Assembly (NCBI GenBank): GCA_009885545.1
Contig: VFKM01000041.1
Coordinates: 1 to 48,243 of the forward strand
Length of the DNA stretch: 48,243 nt
Direction: 5' to 3'
Origin: Flavobacteriales bacterium
GTDB lineage: Bacteria; Bacteroidota; Bacteroidia; Flavobacteriales_D; Crocinitomicaceae
Shown here in pieces: positions 36,520 through 45,112 of this stretch. Made by a program: the position numbers and the translations under genes. The notes below the pieces were generated by a model. The model searched no databases. It saw only the letters and a list, made by a program, of their open reading frames with translations, and had not been told where the DNA came from. Position 1 is the stretch's first letter, and each line of letters opens with the position of its first letter.

Positions 36520-39500
36520 TTATCGAATAAGGTTTACATGTCCTGTTAGCTCGTACTTAACACCTTTAAAATCTGAATATTCAAGTTTCCAAACATAAGT
36601 TCCGTCCTGACATTTTAATCCATTATAACTACCATCCCAATAATCATCGAAAGAGTTCATCGTATACAGAAGTTCTCCCCATCTGTTAAAAATTAGTAAC
36701 TCAAAAGATTCAATGTTGTTTGCTACAATTTTAAAACCATTGTTGAATTCATTCCCATCTGGGGTAAATGTATTGGGAACATATAAAATTGGGTCATAAT
36801 AAATATGAATAACATCTGAAGCTATACAACCATTAATATCAGTATAACTTACAGTATAATTTGTATTAAAATTTGGGGTCGCGATTGGATTATCACATAT
36901 AACACAGCTAAGGTTTTCAGCAGGTGACCAAACATAGGGTCCCGCTGTAGTACTAGTCGCAGAAAGTTGAATTTCATCCCCATAAAAAGCATAAACATCA
37001 GGAGAAGTTTGTATAAATGGTTGAGGAAATAAATCTACAAAAACTGATGCAGTATCAACACATCCTGCCTCATCAACACCAATTACACTATACAATGTTG
37101 GTGTATTTGGTGTTGAAATAACGTTTGAGAGAGTTGAATTATTTAAGCTGGAAGAAGGGCTCCAAAAATAACTTATTCCACCACTCGCCCATAAAAACGC
37201 TGATTCACCAGGACATATAATCGTGTCGTTTCCAGCAAAAATGGAAGCTTCAACAACCTTAATTAAAACACTATCTATAGTTGCCCCACATGCATTAATA
37301 AACTCGCAAATATAGGTGAAATCATCTGCTGGACTGACAATTACAGTCGGACCGGTTAATTGATTAATTTGATAGTTTGGCGACCAAATATAATTGTCTC
37401 CTCCTGAAACAGTAATTTCTATGGACGCTCCAACACACATTTGAAGGGAATCAGGCATAATAGGTATTGGCGGCGAATAAAACACGTTTACTGTCGTTGA
37501 TTCATTACTAATACAGCCATCTTCTGAGGTGATAATAACAGAGTAAACTGTGTTTGTTGTTGGGGTAGCAATTGGATTAGAAACTACAGTACTGCTCAAA
37601 GTTGATCCCGGCGACCACAGATATGTTCCTCCTCCGGTTGCAGTTATTTGTACATTATTTCCAACACAAATAGAAGTATCATTTGATATGGATGAATTTA
37701 CAGGATAGACAGGAAGTGTTAATTGTAATGTGTCTGATCCACAACTATCTGAAATAATAACGGTAAAAAGTGTTGTTTCGTTGACGGTTGCAAAAGGTGT
37801 TGAACTCGTTGGGTCATCTAAAACATTAGCAGGAGTCCATTCGTAAGTTGCTCCCCCATAAGCTTCTAATTGATATGTTTCCCCTGGACAAACAGGGAAA
37901 GTTGGAATTACAACTCCACCTTCAAAATCACCAATATGAATTAAAAATTGAAGAGAATCTGGAGAAAAACATCCGTTTGTGTCTGTGACTACCAAAGTGA
38001 CAGTGTAATCGCCTGCTACAGTATAAAAATGCGTAGGATTAATTAAGGTAGAACTTGTTCCATCACCGAAATCCCAATAAAAACCATTGCCATTCGTACT
38101 ATTATTATTGAATATTACAGGAGCTGGTATACAAATAAGTGGATCTGGCGCAGCAACAACAGCTTCAATTGAATTTAATTCAAATTTAAACACTGCTAAA
38201 TTACAATTGGTGCTATTATTTGTCGGTGACCAAACCCCAGGGGTACTCGTAAAACCAAAATCTTGTCCTCCACAAGCACCGCAAACGGCATGATAGATTC
38301 TCCCTGATTTATCAAAACGTGATGTCCCCCCATCTACGTGGTTTGAGGAACTACTAGTTCCACCCATATATGTTGCATATTTCAAAAATGCGGCATCCTG
38401 ATCTAATACAGCAATATAAAAATTCGATCCATTTGTTGTTGCTTGAAAAGCATCATCTGTGACTGGAAATCCATTGCTTGAACTATTTACAGCAGGACTA
38501 TTTTGGCTATTCACAAGTCCTCCCCATCCAGACAAATAAATATCAAAACAATCTGAAACCAAAAAAGCAGTAGGTGAAATTTCGACGTTACCAGTTCCGG
38601 CACCAATCATAGTTGTCCACTGAATTGTGCTTAAATTATTGGAATATTTACGAATGAATTGACCTGAGTTAGCGTTCCCATAAACGCCAGGACTAATTGT
38701 CCACGCACTTTGAGATTGACCATAGACATAAACCTCATTTAGATTGTCCAATTGTACAAAATATGCTTGGTCATATTCACCTAAACCCATATATGTTCCA
38801 GAAAGTATGGCCCCTGTAGTGCCATTATATCTTGTTACATACCCATCTGCTAAACCACCATTATAAGAAAGATCATTTCCAATGGAATAAGGTAAATTAT
38901 TTGATGTTGTTCCACCGGCTACAAAAACATTTCCATTACTTGCAACTTGAATAGAATTTCCTGTTTCGTTTAGACTTCCACCAAAATAAGTGCTCCAAAG
39001 CAGAGTACTAAGATTGGCATTCATTTTAAATACAACGGCATCTTGAGCCCCATTTATAGCACCTTGACTACCTAAAACTATTGGAAAATCTACAGAATTT
39101 GTTGTTGAAGCAACATATACATTCCCAGTTGGATCCAGAATTATTTCACCTCGAAATTGATCTCCATAATTGAATTTTAAATCGGATGTATTTAATCCAT
39201 CGTTTTGCCCCCCCCCGACATAGGTTGAGCCAAGTAAAGATGTTCCTGTTGAGTTTAATCGAGCAATGTAAATGTCTGTACCAGAAAAAGTTAAACTATT
39301 TTCAGTAACTGTTGTGCCACCATTAAAAGATCCATCGTATGATGTTGGACCCATTGGGAAATTTCCAGATGACGTGACACCTAATACATATAACTCCCCA
39401 GTTAGTGATGAAATTATACTATTCGGAGTTTCATTGCGGTTTCCTCCTAAATAAGTTGAATAAAGCAAACTGGTACCGGTAGAATTAAATTTTGTAATTC

Positions 39501-40398
39501 CAACGTCAATATTGAACCCACTTTCAGTTCCTATATTATAATCACCGTCAATTGCACCAACAGTAACAGGATATCCTCCAGCAAAAACAATTCCACCTGC
39601 AAATACATTTCCAGAAGGATCAGGTGTTGCAGTAAATCCCCAGTTATCAGCTGTAGATCCAGTAAACGTCGAAAAAACTAAATAAGGATCAATAATTAAA
39701 GTGGCAGTTGAATCATAGCCATCAGGGAAATAGAAAGAAACCTGATTGTCAATTAATTTGTATTCAACATTTACATTTGTACGTCGACCTTCATTTTCTG
39801 TCCATGCAATTGGCGCAGATTCGATAATTTCTCCAAATCGATTCGTAGAATGAAGTTGACCTTCTTTGTCAATAAAAACTGAATTTGCGCCGTTGATTGT
39901 GTATTTGATGTTTCCCGAGTTTCCATTGGGATGTACTATGAAGGAATATTTCAATTTATTTGATGTACCATCAAAAATAACGTCAATCCCAGAATAGAAA
40001 TTTAAAAATTCTATCGATTCATAACTTAAAACATTTGACTTCCATTTTGTTGAATCGGTTCCTAAAAAATAATTACGATAAAAAGTAGAAGGTGCTTTTT
40101 CAAGTCGTTTTCCATCCCAATTTGCTCCAATAAACTCTGTACGAATTACTTGTGCTTGAAAATTAGCCTCAAGACTGTCATCGGAATGTTTTTCACCATC
40201 ATGATTGTGGCTTTTCTTAAAGTTGTGTAGAAAATAAGTAAACCCTTTATTTTCTATGTACATTTCGCCTAAATCTAAATCTATTTTATAGAGAATTTCC
40301 TTATTCCATTGCCCCTTATTAGAATGCATCCATACTTTCTGAGAATAAATCTCAGAAGTAATCATGATAAAGGATAATATGGTTAGAATAATTCTCAT
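36520..40398 (-). CDS. Giant secreted surface protein: DUF7948, SBBP repeats, PKD, Ig-like modules, T9SS type B CTD
   Basis: A 1292-residue protein. The ATG at 40398 precedes the signal peptide MRIILTILSFIMITSEIYSQ; a TTG at 40419 is less likely. The DUF7948 region (about 30-240: WIENKGQ-type GQWNKEILYKID, NFYSGIDVIFDG, DPYLVFSTFTG) is followed by SBBP beta-propeller repeats with STYLGG and STYVGGG (about 245-760). A PKD domain (FYWDFGDGTSSTLINPTHFY), at least four Ig/SprB-like modules (about 860-1190) and a type B C-terminal domain (VPNTFTPDGNEFNNGF, FNRWGELLY, DGTYVWKL) complete it. It is probably an adhesin or gliding-associated surface protein. A nine-G run is inside the repeat region. 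It forms an operon with the amidohydrolase-like gene. Confidence 0.9.
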   Translation of the reverse strand: MRIILTILSFIMITSEIYSQKVWMHSNKGQWNKEILYKIDLDLGEMYIENKGFTYFLHNFKKSHNHDGEKHSDDSLEANFQAQVIRTEFIGANWDGKRLEKAPSTFYRNYFLGTDSTKWKSNVLSYESIEFLNFYSGIDVIFDGTSNKLKYSFIVHPNGNSGNIKYTINGANSVFIDKEGQLHSTNRFGEIIESAPIAWTENEGRRTNVNVEYKLIDNQVSFYFPDGYDSTATLIIDPYLVFSTFTGSTADNWGFTATPDPSGNVFAGGIVFAGGYPVTVGAIDGDYNIGTESGFNIDVGITKFNSTGTSLLYSTYLGGNRNETPNSIISSLTGELYVLGVTSSGNFPMGPTSYDGSFNGGTTVTENSLTFSGTDIYIARLNSTGTSLLGSTYVGGGQNDGLNTSDLKFNYGDQFRGEIILDPTGNVYVASTTNSVDFPIVLGSQGAINGAQDAVVFKMNANLSTLLWSTYFGGSLNETGNSIQVASNGNVFVAGGTTSNNLPYSIGNDLSYNGGLADGYVTRYNGTTGAILSGTYMGLGEYDQAYFVQLDNLNEVYVYGQSQSAWTISPGVYGNANSGQFIRKYSNNLSTIQWTTMIGAGTGNVEISPTAFLVSDCFDIYLSGWGGLVNSQNSPAVNSSSNGFPVTDDAFQATTNGSNFYIAVLDQDAAFLKYATYMGGTSSSSNHVDGGTSRFDKSGRIYHAVCGACGGQDFGFTSTPGVWSPTNNSTNCNLAVFKFELNSIEAVVAAPDPLICIPAPVIFNNNSTNGNGFYWDFGDGTSSTLINPTHFYTVAGDYTVTLVVTDTNGCFSPDSLQFLIHIGDFEGGVVIPTFPVCPGETYQLEAYGGATYEWTPANVLDDPTSSTPFATVNETTLFTVIISDSCGSDTLQLTLPVYPVNSSISNDTSICVGNNVQITATGGGTYLWSPGSTLSSTVVSNPIATPTTNTVYSVIITSEDGCISNESTTVNVFYSPPIPIMPDSLQMCVGASIEITVSGGDNYIWSPNYQINQLTGPTVIVSPADDFTYICEFINACGATIDSVLIKVVEASIFAGNDTIICPGESAFLWASGGISYFWSPSSSLNNSTLSNVISTPNTPTLYSVIGVDEAGCVDTASVFVDLFPQPFIQTSPDVYAFYGDEIQLSATSTTAGPYVWSPAENLSCVICDNPIATPNFNTNYTVSYTDINGCIASDVIHIYYDPILYVPNTFTPDGNEFNNGFKIVANNIESFELLIFNRWGELLYTMNSFDDYWDGSYNGLKCQDGTYVWKLEYSDFKGVKYELTGHVNLIR
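39208..39216 (-). repeat. Nine-base poly-G tract inside the giant surface protein
   Basis: The plus strand shows nine C bases, which is nine G bases in the coding strand. They encode three Gly residues in YVGGGQND of an SBBP repeat. The frame is intact here. In an AT-rich genome such a run is unusual and is a classic site for slipped-strand length change. Confidence 0.85.
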
Positions 40399-40563
40399 CT
40401 CGAATCTTCGAAAATACAATAAATATATCTTATTTATAGATATTAAGTCGATAATTGCATCAGTCTTATCGCGTTATAGTTATTAAACTCATTTTTTGAA
40501 GATTAGTTGCTTTTTTTAGTAATAAGAATAAATTTTTTCGATAAATCGGTTAATTAAAAAACG

Positions 40564-40571
40564 TAAATTTG
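40564..40571 (+). promoter_or_regulatory. -7 promoter box of the purF-like operon
   Basis: TAAATTTG matches TAnnTTTG exactly, 25 nt before the ATG at 40597. No convincing TTG was found at 17-20 nt upstream; the nearest is TTCG at 23 nt. Confidence 0.45.
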
Positions 40572-40596
40572 CAACTCAAATTCAGCAAATAATTAA

Positions 40597-42498
40597 ATGA
40601 GCGATCCAATACAACATGAGTGCGGAATTGCACTTCTAAGATTAAAGAAGCCACTTCAGTATTATTTAGATAAATATGGAACTGCTTTTTATGGGTTAAA
40701 CAAATTGCATTTGCTGATGGAAAAGCAGCATAATAGAGGGCAAGATGGTGCTGGTGTTGCAAATATAAAATTGGATATGGATCCGGGAGATCGGTATATT
40801 TCAAGATATAGATCAATTGATAGCAAACCCCTTCAAGATATTTTTGATCATATCAATTCAAGATTTCGAGAAATTGAAAAAGAAAATCCGGAATTGCTTA
40901 AAAATGTTGATTTTCTGAAAAAAAATGCAGGATTCACTGGGGAATTATTTTTAGGACATTTGAGATATGGAACTTTTGGGAGGAATTCAATCGAAAGTTG
41001 TCACCCTTTTTTAAGACAAAACAATTGGATTACAAGAAATTTGGTTGTTGCTGGAAATTTTAACTTAACAAATGTTGATGAGCTATTTGACGTTTTAGTT
41101 GGATTAGGTCAACATCCAAAAGAAAAATCTGATACTGTTACTGTACTTGAAAAAATTGGACATTTTTTAGATGTAGAAAATGAAGAATTATATGCTCAGC
41201 TTAAGCCTCAAGGTTATTCAAAACCTGAAATTTATGCCAAAATAGCTGAAAAAATAGATATTGAAAAAATCTTGAAAAAAGCTTCTGGAGATTGGGATGG
41301 TGGCTATGCAATGGCTGGGCTTTTTGGTCATGGTGATGCATTTGTTTTAAGAGATCCTTCAGGTATTCGTCCGGCTTATTGGTACGAAGACGATGAGGTG
41401 TGTGTTGTTGCTTCTGAACGCCCGGTTATTCAAACTGCATTCAATCTAAAAAGTGAGCAAATTAGAGAGTTAACTCCTGGTCACGCACTAATTGTCCGAA
41501 AGAATGGTAACGTTAAAGAAACCTTAATTAATGAACCGAAAGAAGCGTTAAAGTGTTCATTTGAAAGAATTTACTTTTCTAGGGGTAATGATATTGATAT
41601 TTATAACGAAAGAAAATTATTAGGGAATTATGTCGTTCCTCAAATATTGGATGCAATAGATCACGATTTAGATAATTCCGTATTCTCCTTCATTCCTAAC
41701 ACTGCAGAAGTTTCTTTTTACGGAATGATAAAAGGATTGGAAGATTATTTGAATGACAGAAAATTTAAAGCAATAAAGGATTTAGGGAAAAATATTACCG
41801 ATGAACAATTGCAAGAGATAATTTATCAAAGAGCTCGAATAGAAAAAATAGCAATAAAAGATGCTAAACTGAGAACTTTCATCACACAAGATGATTCTAG
41901 AAATGACCTTGTAGCACATGTTTACGACATTACTTATGGCAGTGTAAAACGTAATAAGGATAATTTGGTAATAATTGATGATTCAATTGTTCGAGGAACA
42001 ACTTTGAAACAAAGTATCTTAAAAATTCTAGATCGTTTGGATCCTAAAAAGATTGTTGTTGTGTCTTCTGCTCCTCAGATTCGTTTTCCTGATTGTTATG
42101 GAATTGATATGGCAAAAATGGGAGATTTCATTGCTTTTGAAGCTGCAATTAGTTTGCTTGAAGAACGAGGAATGAAGGATGTTATCAAAAGTGTTTATAA
42201 TAAATGCAAAGAACAAGTTGACCTTCCAAAGGAGCAAATTAAAAATTACGTAAAGGAAATATATACACCCTTTACAAATGAGGAAGTTTCAGCTAAAATT
42301 GCAGAATTATTAACTCCAGATGATTTAAATGCAAAAGTTGAAATCATTTATCAAACAGTGGAAAATTTACACAAGTCATGTCCAAACAATCTTGGCGATT
42401 GGTATTTCACTGGAAATTATCCAACGCCTGGAGGGAATAAAGTAGTTAATAAAGCTTTTATCAATTGGATGGAAGGTAAAAATGAACGGGCATATTAA
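40597..42498 (+). CDS. Amidophosphoribosyltransferase-like glutamine amidotransferase (PurF family, long form)
   Basis: A 633-residue class II amidotransferase plus phosphoribosyltransferase. The catalytic cysteine is at residue 9 (MSDPIQHE then CGIALLRL), needing removal of eight residues, and the glutaminase motifs NRGQDGAG and GHLRYGTFG follow. The PRPP-binding loop is NLVIIDDSIVRGTT (about 456-470). Standard PurF is about 470-500 residues; this form has an extra insertion (about 85-100 and 365-420) and a C-terminal extension. Long PurF-like proteins of this size occur across the phylum. It probably makes phosphoribosylamine for purine synthesis, though a paralogous role cannot be excluded if a short PurF is also present elsewhere. 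The histidine kinase gene starts 26 nt downstream. Confidence 0.85.
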   Translation: MSDPIQHECGIALLRLKKPLQYYLDKYGTAFYGLNKLHLLMEKQHNRGQDGAGVANIKLDMDPGDRYISRYRSIDSKPLQDIFDHINSRFREIEKENPELLKNVDFLKKNAGFTGELFLGHLRYGTFGRNSIESCHPFLRQNNWITRNLVVAGNFNLTNVDELFDVLVGLGQHPKEKSDTVTVLEKIGHFLDVENEELYAQLKPQGYSKPEIYAKIAEKIDIEKILKKASGDWDGGYAMAGLFGHGDAFVLRDPSGIRPAYWYEDDEVCVVASERPVIQTAFNLKSEQIRELTPGHALIVRKNGNVKETLINEPKEALKCSFERIYFSRGNDIDIYNERKLLGNYVVPQILDAIDHDLDNSVFSFIPNTAEVSFYGMIKGLEDYLNDRKFKAIKDLGKNITDEQLQEIIYQRARIEKIAIKDAKLRTFITQDDSRNDLVAHVYDITYGSVKRNKDNLVIIDDSIVRGTTLKQSILKILDRLDPKKIVVVSSAPQIRFPDCYGIDMAKMGDFIAFEAAISLLEERGMKDVIKSVYNKCKEQVDLPKEQIKNYVKEIYTPFTNEEVSAKIAELLTPDDLNAKVEIIYQTVENLHKSCPNNLGDWYFTGNYPTPGGNKVVNKAFINWMEGKNERAY

Positions 42499-42524
42499 TT
42501 AGAAATTAAATTTTAATTCATTCG

Positions 42525-43415
42525 ATGAAAAGACAAACAGCCATATTTTTCTATTTACTAGGGATTTATGTTGTTTTACAATTCGCCTGGTGGGGATATC
42601 ATTTAATTGAATTAACGGAAAGTTTAAAATCAGAACCTACTGAAATTTCTAAAAGGGTGGTTATGGTGATTGGTGAAGGACTTGTGTTTTTTAGCATTCT
42701 TTTATTTGGGTTATGGAAAATTCGTTCTTCAATTAAAAAGGAATTGCAATTATCACAACGATTAACGAATTTCTTATTATCCGTTACCCACGAATTAAAA
42801 ACGCCTTTAGCAGCAAATAAGTTGTATTTACAAACAATTCAAAAACGCAGTCTAGACGAAGATAAACGAAAGGATTTAATGGAAAAGGCAATTCAAGAAA
42901 ATATTCGCCTCGAATTAATGATTGACAACATACTGAATGCGTCTAGGTTAGAAAACAATGCTCTAAAGCCCCATAAAGAAAAAATTGACGTGTCAGAATT
43001 GTTGAATCAATTAATTGATAGGTTTCATAAAAGACATCAAATTGATCTTATTCAAAGAGAAATTCAACAATCAATTAATTTTGAAATTGACATCTTTTTC
43101 TTTGAAACAATTATTAATAATTTAATTGAAAACGCTGTTAAATATGCTGGACCAAATCCTAAAATTTTGGTTTATCTGAGAAATGAAAATTCAAACATTG
43201 TTTTTGGTGTAAAAGATGAAGGTTCAGGAATTCCAAAAAACGAGCGTGTTGATATGTTTAAAAAGTTTTATCGAATTGGAAATGAAGAAACACGCTCACA
43301 AAAAGGTTCTGGTTTAGGATTGTTTATTGTTGCGGAATTAGTGAAAATCCATAAAGGAAAAATTCTTTATAAAGAAAATTCGCCTACAGGTGCAAATTTT
43401 GAAATAACTTTATAA
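42525..43415 (+). CDS. Orphan membrane histidine kinase
   Basis: A 296-residue sensor kinase with two membrane helices (about 7-28 and 45-67), a very short outside segment and no input domain. The HisKA region has the phosphoacceptor in SVTHELKTPLA (about residue 88). The HATPase domain has the N box NNLIENAVKYA, the G1 box DEGSGIP and the G2 box GSGLGLFIV. No response regulator is encoded next to it; in related genomes the partner often lies immediately downstream, but here gpmI starts 2 nt after its stop. It sits between the PurF-like gene and gpmI on one transcript, so its signal may be tied to central metabolism. This is inference from position. Confidence 0.88.
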   Translation: MKRQTAIFFYLLGIYVVLQFAWWGYHLIELTESLKSEPTEISKRVVMVIGEGLVFFSILLFGLWKIRSSIKKELQLSQRLTNFLLSVTHELKTPLAANKLYLQTIQKRSLDEDKRKDLMEKAIQENIRLELMIDNILNASRLENNALKPHKEKIDVSELLNQLIDRFHKRHQIDLIQREIQQSINFEIDIFFFETIINNLIENAVKYAGPNPKILVYLRNENSNIVFGVKDEGSGIPKNERVDMFKKFYRIGNEETRSQKGSGLGLFIVAELVKIHKGKILYKENSPTGANFEITL

Positions 43416-43416
43416 A

Positions 43417-44934
43417 ATGACAAAACACTTCGGACTTATTATTCTTGATGGTTGGGGTATTGGAGATCATTCAAAATCCGATGCTGTATTCAATGCTAAG
43501 ACTCCCTTTATGGATGAATTATTAGCGAATCGTCCAAATGCTAAATTGAAGACATGCGGCGAAGATGTTGGTTTACCTGATGGTCAAATGGGAAATTCAG
43601 AAGTTGGACATTTGAATATTGGTGCCGGGAGAATTGTTTATCAGGAATTAACTCGAATCAACAAATCGATTAGAGAAGGAGATTTTTATACGAATCCTGT
43701 ATTACTAGCAGCCATGCGAAAAGCTAAGGAAAATAATGTCAAAATCCATTTGATGGGATTAGTTTCTAAAGGCGGAGTACACAGTTCTCAAGAGCATATT
43801 TATGCTTTATGCAAAATGGCCAAGGATAATGGTTTAAAAGATGTTTTTATTCATGCTTTTACGGATGGTAGAGATTGTGATCCAAAAAGTGGTTTGGCAT
43901 TTATTCAAGAGTTAGAAGTTGAATTAAAGAAAACTACAGGAAAAATCGCAAGTGTAATTGGCCGCTATTATGCTATGGATAGAGACAATCGCTGGGAAAG
44001 GGTTAAGAATTCTTATGATTTAATGGTCAATGGAATAGGAACTAGTTTTAATTCTGCTGCAGATGGAATCGAAAAATCGTATGAAAGTGGAAAAACGGAT
44101 GAGTTTATTGAACCTATTGTTATCACTGAAAATGGTTTGCCAATAGCGAAAATTGAAGAGAATGATGTGGTAATCTGTTTTAATTTCAGAACAGACAGGC
44201 CAAGAGAAATATCAACAGTGCTAACTCAAAAGGACTTTCATGAATACAATATGCATCGATTAAATTTGCATTATGTAACCATGACAAACTACGATTCAAC
44301 GTTTGAAAAAGTCCATATAGTTTTCGAAAAAGATAATTTATTTAATACTCTTGGAGAGGTGCTTTCTAAAGTTGATAAAACACAAGTTAGAATTGCTGAA
44401 ACAGAAAAATATCCGCACGTCACCTTTTTTTTCAGTGGAGGAAGAGAAGAAACGTTTCCTTTAGAATCGCGATTAATGGTCAACTCACCTAAAGTTGCAA
44501 CCTACGATCTTCAACCTGAAATGAGTGCCCTTGAAGTGCGAGATACAATTGTGGATTGCATGAAAACAGATCATCCAAATTTCTTTTGTCTTAATTTTGC
44601 AAATCCAGATATGGTTGGTCATACTGGCGTTTATGATGCAATAATCAAAGCTGTAGAAACAGTTGATAGTTGCTTAAAAGATGTTGTAACAGCAGGTTTA
44701 GAATTGAATTACGAGTTTTTAGTTATTGCTGATCATGGCAATGCTGATTTTGTTATTAATCATGATGGCTCACCAAATACAGCACATTCGTTAAATCCAG
44801 TTCCAGTAGTCTTAGTGAGTAATGAAAAGAATCTATCAATCAAAGATGGAATCTTAGCCGATGTTGCCCCAACTATTTTAAATAGACTAGGTATTGCATC
44901 TCCAATGGAAATGACAGGCATTTCGCTTGTTTAA
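43417..44934 (+). CDS. gpmI: 2,3-bisphosphoglycerate-independent phosphoglycerate mutase
   Basis: A 505-residue manganese-dependent mutase of glycolysis and gluconeogenesis, interconverting 3- and 2-phosphoglycerate. The metal-site and catalytic features are visible: LDGWGIGDH (with Asp) at the N-terminus, the Ser nucleophile in GQMGNSEVGHLNIGAGR, FTDGRDCDP, YYAMDRDNRW, and the C-terminal ADHGNAD and TAHS. The length is normal. It starts 2 nt after the stop of the histidine kinase gene and ends before a hairpin without a T-run. Confidence 0.95.
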   Translation: MTKHFGLIILDGWGIGDHSKSDAVFNAKTPFMDELLANRPNAKLKTCGEDVGLPDGQMGNSEVGHLNIGAGRIVYQELTRINKSIREGDFYTNPVLLAAMRKAKENNVKIHLMGLVSKGGVHSSQEHIYALCKMAKDNGLKDVFIHAFTDGRDCDPKSGLAFIQELEVELKKTTGKIASVIGRYYAMDRDNRWERVKNSYDLMVNGIGTSFNSAADGIEKSYESGKTDEFIEPIVITENGLPIAKIEENDVVICFNFRTDRPREISTVLTQKDFHEYNMHRLNLHYVTMTNYDSTFEKVHIVFEKDNLFNTLGEVLSKVDKTQVRIAETEKYPHVTFFFSGGREETFPLESRLMVNSPKVATYDLQPEMSALEVRDTIVDCMKTDHPNFFCLNFANPDMVGHTGVYDAIIKAVETVDSCLKDVVTAGLELNYEFLVIADHGNADFVINHDGSPNTAHSLNPVPVVLVSNEKNLSIKDGILADVAPTILNRLGIASPMEMTGISLV

Positions 44935-44962
44935 CTTACAACAAACTGTAATAATTATTTGA

Positions 44963-44986
44963 TTTTGAGGGGCTGCCCCCTCAAAA
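44963..44986. other. Perfect hairpin after gpmI, possible terminator
   Basis: TTTTGAGGGG (44963-44972) and CCCCTCAAAA (44977-44986) are exact reverse complements with a 4-nt loop, forming a 10-bp stem. Neither strand has a T-run beyond the stem, so it is not a textbook intrinsic terminator. It may still stop transcription, protect the mRNA end or be a remnant of a dispersed palindrome. The position is 28 nt after the gpmI stop. Confidence 0.6.
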
Positions 44987-45112
44987 AATGATTGTATTGT
45001 TCCATAACTTTGCGAAATAATTTGTACTTTCAAATTAACTTATTACTACTTGTTTTATTCACTGTCAATTTGATCGTGAGAATAATGTGTTCAATATTTA
45101 TATACTATTAAC

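Noticed and set aside
39208-39216. Poly-G run as a sequencing error
   Set aside because: The reading frame stays open on both sides and the encoded Gly residues fit the repeat, so the given length is consistent with a functional gene, although read-level variation cannot be judged.
40550-40816. Minus-strand open frame overlapping the start of the PurF-like gene
   Set aside because: It has no recognisable protein character and lies antisense to a clearly conserved coding region and its promoter.
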